A stretch of DNA of 6,286 nucleotides, taken from the NCBI GenBank assembly GCA_019115725.1, contig DXCY01000125.1:1-6286 (forward strand), in the 5' to 3' direction. This DNA comes from Candidatus Luteimonas excrementigallinarum. Lineage in GTDB: Bacteria > Pseudomonadota > Gammaproteobacteria > Xanthomonadales > Xanthomonadaceae. This document shows, in pieces, positions 1 to 6,286 of this stretch. The notes beneath the pieces are model-generated. The model was not told the origin of the DNA, ran no database searches, and worked only from the letters and a program-made list of their open reading frames with translations. Every line of letters starts with the position of its first letter. Within the stretch, counting starts at the first letter, position 1. A program made the position numbers and the translations under genes.

Positions 1-1
1 A

Positions 2-2296
2 ATGTGGCGCCTGTGCCCGCTGGAAGACGCGGTGCCGGAGTTCCCCGACGCGCCGCCGCCCAGCGGCACGGCCGCCGACCGCGACCAGTACCCCACCGAT
101 ATCGAAGGTGACGAACTCAGCGGCGTCTACGACCAGGTGATGAATTACGACGGCAACGTCTCGCTGCGTCGTGGCGACCAGTTCCTCAGCGCCGACAACC
201 TGATGTTCGACGCCCAGGACGGCACCTACACCGCCGAAGGCAGCGTGCGCTACCAGGATTCGGGCATGCGCATCGTGGCCGACCGGCTGCAGGGCGACCA
301 GCAGCAGGATTCGCACAGCATCGGCAGCGTGCGCTACCAGCTGATCGAGCAGCGTGGCAGCGGCGGCGCCGATCGCGCGGAGCTGACCGGTGATTACGGC
401 TCGCTGTACGGATCGACCTACTCCACCTGCCCGCCCAGTGAGCGGGTCTGGGAGCTGCGCTCCCGGCAGATCGATATCGACATGGAGGAAGGCTTCGGCA
501 CGGCCCGCGGAGCAACCCTGCGCCTGGGCAAGGTGCCGGTGCTGTACGTGCCGTGGTTCAAGTTCCCGATCGATGACCGGCGCAAGACCGGTCTGCTGTA
601 TCCGGCCATCGGCTACAACAGCCGCAACGGTTTCGATTACCGCCAGCCGATCTACCTCAACCTGGCGCCGAACTACGACATGACCCTGGAGCCGCGGTGG
701 ATGAGCCGCCGCGGACTGCTGCTGGGCACCGAGTTCCGCTACCTGACCGAGTCCGGACGCGGCACGCTGGAATTCGAATACCTGCCCTCCGACGACCTCG
801 CCCCGCGCGAACGCGAGCGCGAGATCGAGGAAGGCATCCTCCCGGAGAACTGGCGCGAGGATGATCGCGGCATGTTCCGTTACACCGGCCGCTACAGCAT
901 CAACGGCACCTGGCACGCGCGCGCAAACCTCAACTGGATCAGCGACCCGCGCTATCTGGAAGACATGAGCAGCAGCCTGGCCGAATCCTCGCCCAGCACC
1001 CTCATGAGCACCATGGGCGTGTACGGTCGCGGCCGCTATTGGGACGCGGCGGTAGCCGCCGATTACCGGGTGCTGTCCGACTACACCCTGCGCGAGCGCA
1101 ACCTGCCCTACTACCGGCTGCCACGGCTGTATGCCAACTGGGAGCAGCCGCTGCGTCCGTGGCTGGTGACCGGCATGCAGGCCGACCTGACCCGATTTGC
1201 CCATATCGACAGCGGCATCAACCCGGGCGGCAGCCGGATCGACCTCAAGCCCTACGTCACCCTGCCGCTGGAAGGCGCGGCCTGGTACGTGCGCCCCAGC
1301 CTGGCCTGGCGCTACACCGCCTACCAGCTGGACGACGCGCTGGCCGAGAACATCAACGCCTCGGCGCCGGACACCTCTCCCAGCCGCAGCCTGCCGATCA
1401 CCAGCGTCGATGCCGGCCTGTTCTTCGACCGCAAGGCCACCTTCCGCGGCGAGAGTTTCCTGCACACGCTGGAACCGCGGCTGTTCTACCTGAACGTCCC
1501 CTACCGGTACCAGGATGATCTGCCGCGGTTCGACACCCGCGACCTCACCTTCAGCTGGGGCCAGCTGTTCCGCGACAACCGTTTCTCCGGCGCCGACCGC
1601 CAGTCGGATGCCAACCAGCTGACCCTGGCCGTATCCACGCGCATGCTGCGCGAGTCCGACGGGCAGGAAAAGCTGAGCCTGAGCGCAGGCCAGATCCGCT
1701 ACTTCGACGATTCCCGGGTGGGTCTGCGGCCCAACTCCGGCCAGATCGAGGCCGGCCGCTCCTCGTGGGTGGCCGAGGGCGCCTACGCCATCAACGACCG
1801 CTGGACCTTCAACGCCGGCTACCAGTGGGACCCCAAGGACCGCCGCGATGACCTGGTGGCCCTGCGTACCCGCTACCTGCTCGGCGACGACGGCATCATC
1901 AACCTCGGTTACCGCTACCGGCGCCGCCAGCTGGAGCAGGTGGACTTCTCGTTCCTGTACCCGATCAACGCCACCTGGAGTCTGGTGGGCCGCTACTACT
2001 ACTCGCTGCGCGACCAGCAGGTGCTTGAGGGCATCGCCGGTATCCAGTGGGACAGCTGCTGCCTGGCCGTGCGCCTGGTGGGCCGCCATTACGTGCGCAA
2101 CCGGCTGGGCGAAACCAACGATTCAATCCAGCTGGAAGTTGAACTGAAGGGCCTGGGCTCGGCCGGACCGGGCATGGAGGACCGCCTGCGCCGTGCTATT
2201 CTCGGCTATTACCGTGACGACCTCTATCTGGTGCCCCCGTCCGAACTGGGCGACCACGGCGACGATGGGGACGACTACTACCTCGACCCCCTATGA
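2..2296 (+). CDS. lptD: LPS-assembly protein LptD (5' partial)
   Basis: Outer-membrane beta-barrel that, with the lipoprotein LptE, inserts lipopolysaccharide into the outer leaflet. The 764 visible residues start just where the mature protein normally begins, so the signal peptide and true start lie upstream; the ATG at base 2 is probably an internal Met. Residues about 32-150 form the periplasmic OstA/LptA-like beta-jellyroll domain (PTDIEGDELSG, then RGDQFLSADNL). The barrel follows from about residue 180 (VPWFKFPIDDRRKTG, NGFDYRQPIYLNLAPNYD) to the end. All four cysteines used for the two long-range disulfides in E. coli LptD are present: Cys5, Cys143 and the adjacent pair Cys686-Cys687 (WDSCCLAVR). 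The conserved barrel-closing end RRAILGYYRDDLYLVPPS is intact, followed by an unusual Asp-rich tail. Residues about 267-287 are a strongly charged insertion. The stop overlaps the surA start by ATGA. SurA assists LptD folding, so the neighbours are functionally linked. Identification is very secure. Confidence 0.97.
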   Translation: MWRLCPLEDAVPEFPDAPPPSGTAADRDQYPTDIEGDELSGVYDQVMNYDGNVSLRRGDQFLSADNLMFDAQDGTYTAEGSVRYQDSGMRIVADRLQGDQQQDSHSIGSVRYQLIEQRGSGGADRAELTGDYGSLYGSTYSTCPPSERVWELRSRQIDIDMEEGFGTARGATLRLGKVPVLYVPWFKFPIDDRRKTGLLYPAIGYNSRNGFDYRQPIYLNLAPNYDMTLEPRWMSRRGLLLGTEFRYLTESGRGTLEFEYLPSDDLAPREREREIEEGILPENWREDDRGMFRYTGRYSINGTWHARANLNWISDPRYLEDMSSSLAESSPSTLMSTMGVYGRGRYWDAAVAADYRVLSDYTLRERNLPYYRLPRLYANWEQPLRPWLVTGMQADLTRFAHIDSGINPGGSRIDLKPYVTLPLEGAAWYVRPSLAWRYTAYQLDDALAENINASAPDTSPSRSLPITSVDAGLFFDRKATFRGESFLHTLEPRLFYLNVPYRYQDDLPRFDTRDLTFSWGQLFRDNRFSGADRQSDANQLTLAVSTRMLRESDGQEKLSLSAGQIRYFDDSRVGLRPNSGQIEAGRSSWVAEGAYAINDRWTFNAGYQWDPKDRRDDLVALRTRYLLGDDGIINLGYRYRRRQLEQVDFSFLYPINATWSLVGRYYYSLRDQQVLEGIAGIQWDSCCLAVRLVGRHYVRNRLGETNDSIQLEVELKGLGSAGPGMEDRLRRAILGYYRDDLYLVPPSELGDHGDDGDDYYLDPL

Positions 2297-3591
2297 AGAA
2301 ACTCCTCCTTTCCCTCCTCGCCGCCGCGCTGCTGTGCGGCACCGTGCACGCCCAGCAGGTCCAGCCGCTGGACGAGATCGCCGCCATCGTCGACGAGGAC
2401 GTGATCCTGCGCAGCGAGCTTGACCGCGCCGTGGGCAACATCCTCGCCCAGTTCGCCGACCAGACCGACCAGATGCCACCGCTGCCGATCCTGCAGCGCC
2501 AGGTACTGGAGCGCCTGATCCTGATGCGCCTGCAGAGCGAGCGCGCCTCCGCCACCGGTATCCGGGTGGACGATGCCGAACTCGACGCCACCATCGGCGC
2601 CATCGCCCAGCAGAACGGCGGCTCGGTGGACCAGCTGCGCATGCAGCTGGAAGCGGACGGCATGACGTTCAGCGACTTCCGCAGCTCGCTGCGCGAAGAG
2701 CTGATGACCCAGCGCCTGCGCCAGCGTTTCGCCCAGACCCGGATCGTGGTCAGCGAAGGCGAGGTGGACGCCGCCCTGCGCTCGCAGGATGGCGGCACCC
2801 AGTACCGCCTCGCCCACATCCTGGTGGCGGTGCCGGACGGCGCCACGCCGGAGCAGATCAACGTGGCCCGGGAAAAGGTGGAAGGCATCCTCGGCCTGAT
2901 CGAACGCAACGACATGGAGTTCGCCGCGGCCGCGGTGCGCTACTCCGACAGCCCCAACGCCCTTGAGGGCGGTGACCTGGGCTGGCGCCGGATCGACGAG
3001 ATCCCGGCGGCCTTCGGAACCGCGGTGCCGACCATGCAGCCCGGCGGCGTGCTGGGCCCGTTCCATGGCCCCAGTGGCTTCCAGCTGCTGCAGCTGGTGG
3101 ACGTACGCGACGCCGGTGGCAACGCCGTGACCCAGTACAACGCCCGCCACATCCTGATCCGCGCCGGACAGGATGCGGCCCAGGACGCCGAGGCCCGGAG
3201 CCGCGCCGAGGCACTGCGCGCACGCATCGTGGCCGGCGAAGACTTCGCCGCGGTGGCCGCACAGGAATCCGAGGACCAGTCCACCAGCGCCAACGGCGGC
3301 GACCTGGGCTGGTTCACCGAAGACCAGTTCGGCCCGGAGTTCGGCAGCCAGGTGGCCCCGCTCGACGACGGCGGCGTGTCCCAGGCGTTCCGCACCCAGG
3401 CCGGCTGGCACGTGGTGCAGCGCGTGGCTTCGCGCCAGGCCGAAGTGGACGATGAAGACCGCCGCAACCTGATCCGCGAGAGCATCGGCCAGCGCAAGCT
3501 GGAAGACGAGTGGAACCGCTTCCAGCGCGAGCTGCGCAGCGAAGCCTACGTCGATATCCGGATCGGCGACGTCGCCGGCATCGACGACTGA
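2293..3591 (+). CDS. surA: Periplasmic chaperone / peptidyl-prolyl isomerase SurA
   Basis: Periplasmic chaperone that escorts unfolded outer-membrane proteins to the BAM complex. At 432 residues it is about the family's usual length. Residues 1-20 are a clear Sec signal peptide: Lys-Lys, a Leu/Ala-rich core, and likely cleavage after VHA at 18-20. The SurA N domain follows (LDEIAAIVDEDVILRSEL, about 26-43, to about 150), then two parvulin-type PPIase domains at about 169-272 and 280-380, and a C-terminal helical segment to 432. The first parvulin domain has LAHIL (His175) but Gln264 where parvulins usually have the C-terminal active-site His. The second keeps both (RHIL, His286; GWHVVQ, His373), so it is the better candidate for catalysis. 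The ATG lies inside the lptD stop (ATGA) and no close Shine-Dalgarno is visible (nearest GGGGA about 21 bases upstream), so I infer translation coupled to lptD. The start is supported by the signal peptide. Confidence 0.97.
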   Translation: MKKLLLSLLAAALLCGTVHAQQVQPLDEIAAIVDEDVILRSELDRAVGNILAQFADQTDQMPPLPILQRQVLERLILMRLQSERASATGIRVDDAELDATIGAIAQQNGGSVDQLRMQLEADGMTFSDFRSSLREELMTQRLRQRFAQTRIVVSEGEVDAALRSQDGGTQYRLAHILVAVPDGATPEQINVAREKVEGILGLIERNDMEFAAAAVRYSDSPNALEGGDLGWRRIDEIPAAFGTAVPTMQPGGVLGPFHGPSGFQLLQLVDVRDAGGNAVTQYNARHILIRAGQDAAQDAEARSRAEALRARIVAGEDFAAVAAQESEDQSTSANGGDLGWFTEDQFGPEFGSQVAPLDDGGVSQAFRTQAGWHVVQRVASRQAEVDDEDRRNLIRESIGQRKLEDEWNRFQRELRSEAYVDIRIGDVAGIDD

Positions 3592-3592
3592 G

Positions 3593-4576
3593 ATGGGTCG
3601 CCCCCGCCTTGCGCTGGTGCCGGGCGAGCCGGCCGGCGTAGGGCCAGAACTGTGCGTATCCGCGCTGCAGCATGACTGCGGCGCGGACATCACCGTCTTC
3701 GGCGACCGCGCCGCGCTGCTCCGCGCGGCCCACCTGCTCGATCTGCCCCTGTCGCTCGACGGCAGTGGTCCCGGCAATGCGCGCCTGGTCGAGATTCCCC
3801 ATCCACAGGTGGCCGCCTTCGGCACCCCTGTCCCCGCCAATGCCGCCAGCGTCATTGCCGCCCTGCGCATGGCCAGCGATGCCTGCCAGCGCGGCGAGCT
3901 CGACGGCATGGTCACCGGGCCCGTGCACAAGGCCGCCATCAACGCCGGCGGGATCGCCTACAGCGGCACCACCGGGCTGCTGGCCGACTGGGCCGGGCGC
4001 GACGTGGTGATGATGCTCGCCAACGAGGTACTGCGCGTCGCGCTGGTCACCACCCACCTGCCGCTGCGCGAGGTGGCCGATGCCATCACCCCGCAGGCGC
4101 TGGAACGCACGCTGGGCATTCTGCACGCCTCGTTGCAGCAGGACTTCGGCATTGCCCGGCCGCGCATCGCGGTCCTCGGGCTCAACCCGCACGCCGGCGA
4201 GGATGGTCACCTGGGCCTTGAGGAGATCGAGGTGATCACGCCGCTGCTCGAGCGCCTGCGCGGCCAGGGCATGCGGCTGTCCGGCCCGCTGCCGGCCGAC
4301 ACCGCCTTCCTCCCCGCCAAATTGCGGGAGGTGGATGCGGTGCTGGCGATGTATCACGACCAGGGCCTGCCCGTCCTCAAACACAGCGGCTTCGAACAGG
4401 CCGTCAACCTCACCCTCGGCCTGCCCTGGCCCCGGGTCGCCGTGGATCACGGCACCGCGCTGGATCTCGCCGGTACCGGACAGGCTTCGCCCTCCAGCCT
4501 GATGGCAGCGATGGCCACCTGCGCGCGCCTGGCTGCCACGCGGCGGAGGACAGGAACGATGGAAACACCCGCATGA
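3593..4576 (+). CDS. pdxA: 4-hydroxythreonine-4-phosphate dehydrogenase PdxA
   Basis: Cytoplasmic metal-dependent NAD-linked dehydrogenase that oxidises 4-phosphohydroxy-L-threonine in the DXP-dependent pathway to pyridoxal 5'-phosphate. The 327-residue length is typical. Motifs in order: PGEPAGVGPE (10-19), VTGPVHKAAIN (107-117), the substrate-site motif at 125-128, VTTHLPL with metal ligand His155, LNPHAGEDG with His200, and MYHDQGLPVLK with His255 and Lys263. Asn272 and Arg281 then match the phosphate/substrate residues of the E. coli enzyme (each eleven lower than E. coli numbering). The oddity is 125-128, read as GTTG where E. coli has GHTE. Xanthomonas homologues, as I recall them, have GTTE, so the Thr is lineage-typical but Gly128 is not. 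The gene starts one base after the surA stop without a good Shine-Dalgarno, suggesting coupling, and its end overlaps rsmA by ATGA. The start is supported by the conserved N-terminal strand and PGEPAG motif. Confidence 0.96.
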   Translation: MGRPRLALVPGEPAGVGPELCVSALQHDCGADITVFGDRAALLRAAHLLDLPLSLDGSGPGNARLVEIPHPQVAAFGTPVPANAASVIAALRMASDACQRGELDGMVTGPVHKAAINAGGIAYSGTTGLLADWAGRDVVMMLANEVLRVALVTTHLPLREVADAITPQALERTLGILHASLQQDFGIARPRIAVLGLNPHAGEDGHLGLEEIEVITPLLERLRGQGMRLSGPLPADTAFLPAKLREVDAVLAMYHDQGLPVLKHSGFEQAVNLTLGLPWPRVAVDHGTALDLAGTGQASPSSLMAAMATCARLAATRRRTGTMETPA

Positions 4577-5376
4577 GCACCTCACCCGCCCCCGGCTTCG
4601 GCCGCGCCAAGAAGGCGCTGGGCCAGCACTTCCTCCATGAAAGCGCCTATATCGACCGCATCATCGACGCGGTCGCGCCGCGCCCGGATGACCGGGTGGT
4701 GGAAATCGGCCCCGGACAGGGCGCCCTCACCCTGCCCCTGCTGCGCCGCCACGGCGCGCTGACGGTGATTGAATTCGATCGTGACCTGATCGCACCGCTG
4801 ACCCACGCGGCGAGCACCGTGGGCGCCCTGGAGATCATCCACCGCGACGTGCTCGAGGTGGACTTCACCGCCCTGGCCGGTGGTGGCCCGCGCCTGCGCC
4901 TGGTCGGCAACCTGCCCTACAACATCTCCTCGCCAATCCTGTTCCACGCGCTGGAGCACGCCGGCGCCATCACCGACATGCACTTCATGCTGCAGAAAGA
5001 GGTGGTGGAGCGCATGGCTGCCCCGCCCGGCTCGAAAACCTACGGCCGGCTGAGCGTGATGCTGCAGGCCAGCTGCATCGTGGTACCGCTGTTCACCGTG
5101 CCCCCCGGCGCCTTCCGGCCGCCGCCGAAGGTGGATTCGGCCGTGGTGCGCCTGGCACCCAAACCGCCTGGCGAAACCGGCATCGACGACCCGGCGCGTT
5201 TCGCGGCCGTGGTCCGCGCCGCCTTCGGCCAGCGCCGCAAGACCCTGCGCAACGCGCTGTCCGGACTGTGCGATGAGGCCACCATCAGCGCGGCCGGCAT
5301 CGATCCCCAGTCGCGGGCCGAACAGCTGCCGGTGCAGGATTTCATCCGCCTCGCCAATACGCCGTCCGCGGCCTGA
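4573..5376 (+). CDS. rsmA: 16S rRNA (adenine1518-N6/adenine1519-N6)-dimethyltransferase RsmA (KsgA)
   Basis: S-adenosylmethionine-dependent enzyme that dimethylates the two adjacent adenines in the 3'-terminal helix of 16S rRNA, a late 30S maturation and quality-control step. Its loss gives kasugamycin resistance in E. coli. The 267-residue length is normal. Visible motifs: KKALGQHFL (13-21), the SAM-binding EIGPGQGALT (44-53), acidic Glu67 in VIEFDRDL, Asp92 in HRDVL, the catalytic NLPYNISSPI (113-122), FRPPPKVDSAVVRL (181-194), and the C-terminal rRNA-binding helical part including AFGQRRKTLRNAL (217-229). The ATG overlaps the pdxA stop (ATGA). GGAGGA at 4545-4550 is about 22 bases upstream, too far for a normal Shine-Dalgarno, so coupling to pdxA is likely. 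No key residue is missing. The reading is unambiguous. Confidence 0.97.
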   Translation: MSTSPAPGFGRAKKALGQHFLHESAYIDRIIDAVAPRPDDRVVEIGPGQGALTLPLLRRHGALTVIEFDRDLIAPLTHAASTVGALEIIHRDVLEVDFTALAGGGPRLRLVGNLPYNISSPILFHALEHAGAITDMHFMLQKEVVERMAAPPGSKTYGRLSVMLQASCIVVPLFTVPPGAFRPPPKVDSAVVRLAPKPPGETGIDDPARFAAVVRAAFGQRRKTLRNALSGLCDEATISAAGIDPQSRAEQLPVQDFIRLANTPSAA

Positions 5377-5399
5377 GCCAGCCCTTCACCCGGGCCCAT

Positions 5400-5405
5400 T
5401 ACACT
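5400..5405 (+). promoter_or_regulatory. Possible -10 element upstream of apaG
   Basis: TACACT matches TATAAT at four of six positions, including the conserved first TA and final T. It lies in the only real gap between rsmA and apaG and ends six bases before the apaG ATG, so initiation would fall at or very near the A of the ATG and give a leaderless mRNA. No Shine-Dalgarno is visible before apaG, which fits that idea. No good -35 is seen at 16-18 bases spacing, so this is a suggestion only. Confidence 0.3.
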
Positions 5406-5411
5406 GTCGCC

Positions 5412-5795
5412 ATGGACGAGACCCCCGACTACACCCTGGAAATCCAGATTGCAGCGCGTTTCCTGGAAGAGGAATCCGCGCCCGAGCGCGAGCACTACGT
5501 GTTTGCCTACACCATCCGCATCCGCAACCTGGGGCGCCTGCCCGCCCAGCTGATGCACCGCCACTGGATCATCACCGATGGCAACGGCAAGGTGGAGGAG
5601 GTGCACGGCGACGGCGTGGTGGGCCAGCAGCCGCGGCTCGAGCCCGGCGAGGAATTCGAATACACCTCCGGCGCCGTGCTGGAAACCGCCGTGGGCAGCA
5701 TGCAGGGCAAGTACGACATGGTGGGTGACGACGGAACCCGTTTCGACGCGCCGATCCCGCCGTTCACCCTGGCCGCGCCGCGCACCCTGCACTGA
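5412..5795 (+). CDS. apaG: ApaG protein (DUF525, fibronectin type III-like fold)
   Basis: Small cytoplasmic protein of the ApaG family, usually encoded next to apaH. Its fold is known to be a fibronectin-III-like beta sandwich, but its biochemical role is unsettled. The 127 residues match the family length. Features seen: beta-rich N-terminal half with FAYTIRIRNLG (31-41) and RHWIITDGNGKVEEV (50-64), the glycine motif GDGVVGQQP (66-74; Gly66-x-Gly68-x-x-Gly71), PGEEFEYTSG (78-87), and MQGKYDMV (97-104). It ends in PRTLH, as I recall for Xanthomonas ApaG. No enzyme active site is evident. It sits 35 bases after rsmA and 22 bases before apaH. There is no recognisable Shine-Dalgarno; a possible -10 is at 5400-5405. 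Two TGA triplets lie one base apart at the end (5793 and 5797). Family identification is secure, function not. Confidence 0.95.
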   Translation: MDETPDYTLEIQIAARFLEEESAPEREHYVFAYTIRIRNLGRLPAQLMHRHWIITDGNGKVEEVHGDGVVGQQPRLEPGEEFEYTSGAVLETAVGSMQGKYDMVGDDGTRFDAPIPPFTLAAPRTLH

Positions 5796-5801
5796 CTGAC
5801 C

Positions 5802-5807
5802 GGGAAG
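5802..5807 (+). promoter_or_regulatory. Ribosome binding site for apaH
   Basis: GGGAAG lies ten bases before the GTG at 5818 and is the only purine-rich Shine-Dalgarno-like site in the apaG-apaH spacer. It helps decide the GTG start, as there is no ATG in frame nearby. Confidence 0.5.
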
Positions 5808-5817
5808 AACGAACACC

Positions 5818-6286
5818 GTGGCCATTTGGGCAATCGGCGATCTGCAGGGATGCTATGACGCCACCCGGCGACTGCTGGACCGCATCCGCTTCGACCCCGC
5901 GCAGGACACCCTGTGGCTTTGCGGCGACCTGGTGAACCGGGGCGGCGAATCGCTGGAAACCCTGCGCCTGGTGCATTCGCTGCGCCAGCAGTGCCGCGTG
6001 GTGCTGGGCAACCACGACCTGTCGCTGCTGGCGATCGCCGAGCGCGACGAAGCCCAGCAGCGCCGGGTCAATCCGGACCTGCGCCGGATCCTGTTCGCCG
6101 ATGACCGCGACGAGCTGCTCGACTGGTTGCGCGGCCTGCCGCTGGTGCACGCCGACCGCCAACTGGGCTGGATGATGGTGCACGCCGGTCTCGCCCCCCG
6201 GTGGACCGTGGCCATGGCCCTGGAGCATGCGGCCGAGGTGGAGCGGCGCCTGCGCGGCAAGGGCTATCGCAAGCTGCTGCGCAACC
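5818..6286 (+). CDS. apaH: Symmetrical bis(5'-nucleosyl)-tetraphosphatase ApaH (3' partial, GTG start)
   Basis: Cytoplasmic PPP-family metallophosphatase that splits diadenosine tetraphosphate into two ADP, controlling Ap4A-type alarmones and Np4-type RNA caps. The first 156 residues are present, roughly half the protein (280 residues in E. coli); the rest lies beyond the window. The start is a GTG with GGGAAG ten bases upstream, placing AIGDLQGC right at the N-terminus as in homologues. Metal-site motifs: GDLQGC (7-12, Asp8), GDLVNRG (36-42, Asp37), GNHD (64-67, Asn65 and His66) and VHAGLAP with His122. Position 10 is Gln where PPP enzymes and E. coli ApaH have His in GDxHG, and position 40 is Asn where the wider PPP family has Asp. 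I recall both changes in Xanthomonas ApaH, so they look like lineage features rather than inactivation. It is the last visible gene of the operon. Confidence 0.95.
   Translation, partial: MAIWAIGDLQGCYDATRRLLDRIRFDPAQDTLWLCGDLVNRGGESLETLRLVHSLRQQCRVVLGNHDLSLLAIAERDEAQQRRVNPDLRRILFADDRDELLDWLRGLPLVHADRQLGWMMVHAGLAPRWTVAMALEHAAEVERRLRGKGYRKLLRN

Noticed and set aside
2..4. ATG at base 2 as the true start of lptD
   Set aside because: It would leave an outer-membrane protein without a signal peptide; the following WRLCP with the first disulfide Cys matches the mature N-terminus, so the gene continues upstream.
1039..1518. 159-codon open frame on the + strand inside lptD
   Set aside because: Out-of-frame shadow of the LptD barrel, Arg/Ala/Pro-rich, no ribosome site.
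2197..2202. TATTCT as a -10 promoter for surA inside lptD
   Set aside because: It encodes the conserved RRAILGYY of LptD, so coding constraint explains it, and there is no matching -35.
2278..3942. 554-codon open frame on the - strand across surA and pdxA
   Set aside because: Its protein is a low-complexity His/Ala/Gly/Val-rich shadow of strongly conserved + strand genes; long antisense frames are expected at this G+C content and codon bias.
3314..4585. 423-codon open frame on the - strand across pdxA
   Set aside because: Same kind of antisense shadow, Arg/Ala/Gly-rich with no recognisable motif, and it overlaps another antisense frame.
5388..5399. CCCGGG/GGGCCC self-complementary bases as a terminator after rsmA
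   Set aside because: The stem would be only a few bases with no usable loop and no T-run follows; it is within background for G+C-rich DNA.
5793..5800. TGACTGAC tandem repeat at the apaG stop
   Set aside because: Only two copies of four bases; gives a nearby second TGA in another frame but is too short to call a repeat.
5040..5825. 261-codon open frame on the - strand across rsmA and apaG
   Set aside because: It covers two well-identified + strand genes, has no family motif and no start signals.

Overview
The window is a tightly packed, single-strand chromosomal segment carrying the outer-membrane-biogenesis/housekeeping cluster lptD-surA-pdxA-rsmA-apaG-apaH, all on the + strand. This is the same gene order as the classical E. 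coli operon. The DNA is G+C-rich with strong third-position G/C bias. From memory of Xanthomonas homologues, the proteins look most like those of Xanthomonadaceae/Lysobacteraceae. Examples are the PdxA 'GTT' variant of the GHTE motif, ApaH beginning with AIGDLQGC and carrying GDLVNRG, and ApaG of 127 residues ending PRTLH. I infer a gammaproteobacterium of that family (Xanthomonas, Stenotrophomonas, Lysobacter or Luteimonas-like); the genus cannot be fixed from this sequence alone.

Layout: 1-2296 is lptD, cut at its 5' end, lacking the start and signal peptide. 2293-3591 is surA, overlapping lptD by ATGA. 3593-4576 is pdxA, one base after surA. 4573-5376 is rsmA/ksgA, overlapping pdxA by ATGA. 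A 35-base gap (5377-5411) holds a possible -10 element. 5412-5795 is apaG. A 22-base gap with a Shine-Dalgarno-like GGGAAG follows, then apaH from a GTG at 5818 running off the window end. There is no gene-free stretch longer than 35 bases, and I see no RNA gene, mobile element, CRISPR array, long repeat or convincing terminator.

Functionally, LptD is the outer-membrane LPS translocon and SurA is the periplasmic chaperone that helps beta-barrel proteins, LptD among them, reach the membrane. PdxA makes a precursor of pyridoxal 5'-phosphate. RsmA dimethylates 16S rRNA late in 30S assembly. ApaG is a small protein of uncertain role. ApaH degrades diadenosine tetraphosphate and related nucleotides.

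This is an ordinary conserved core region and I do not see an undescribed system in it. The observations most worth a second look are a Glu-to-Gly change in the substrate-site motif of PdxA, a possible leaderless start for apaG, a degenerate first PPIase domain in SurA, the metal-site variants in ApaH, and a highly charged insertion plus an Asp-rich tail in LptD.
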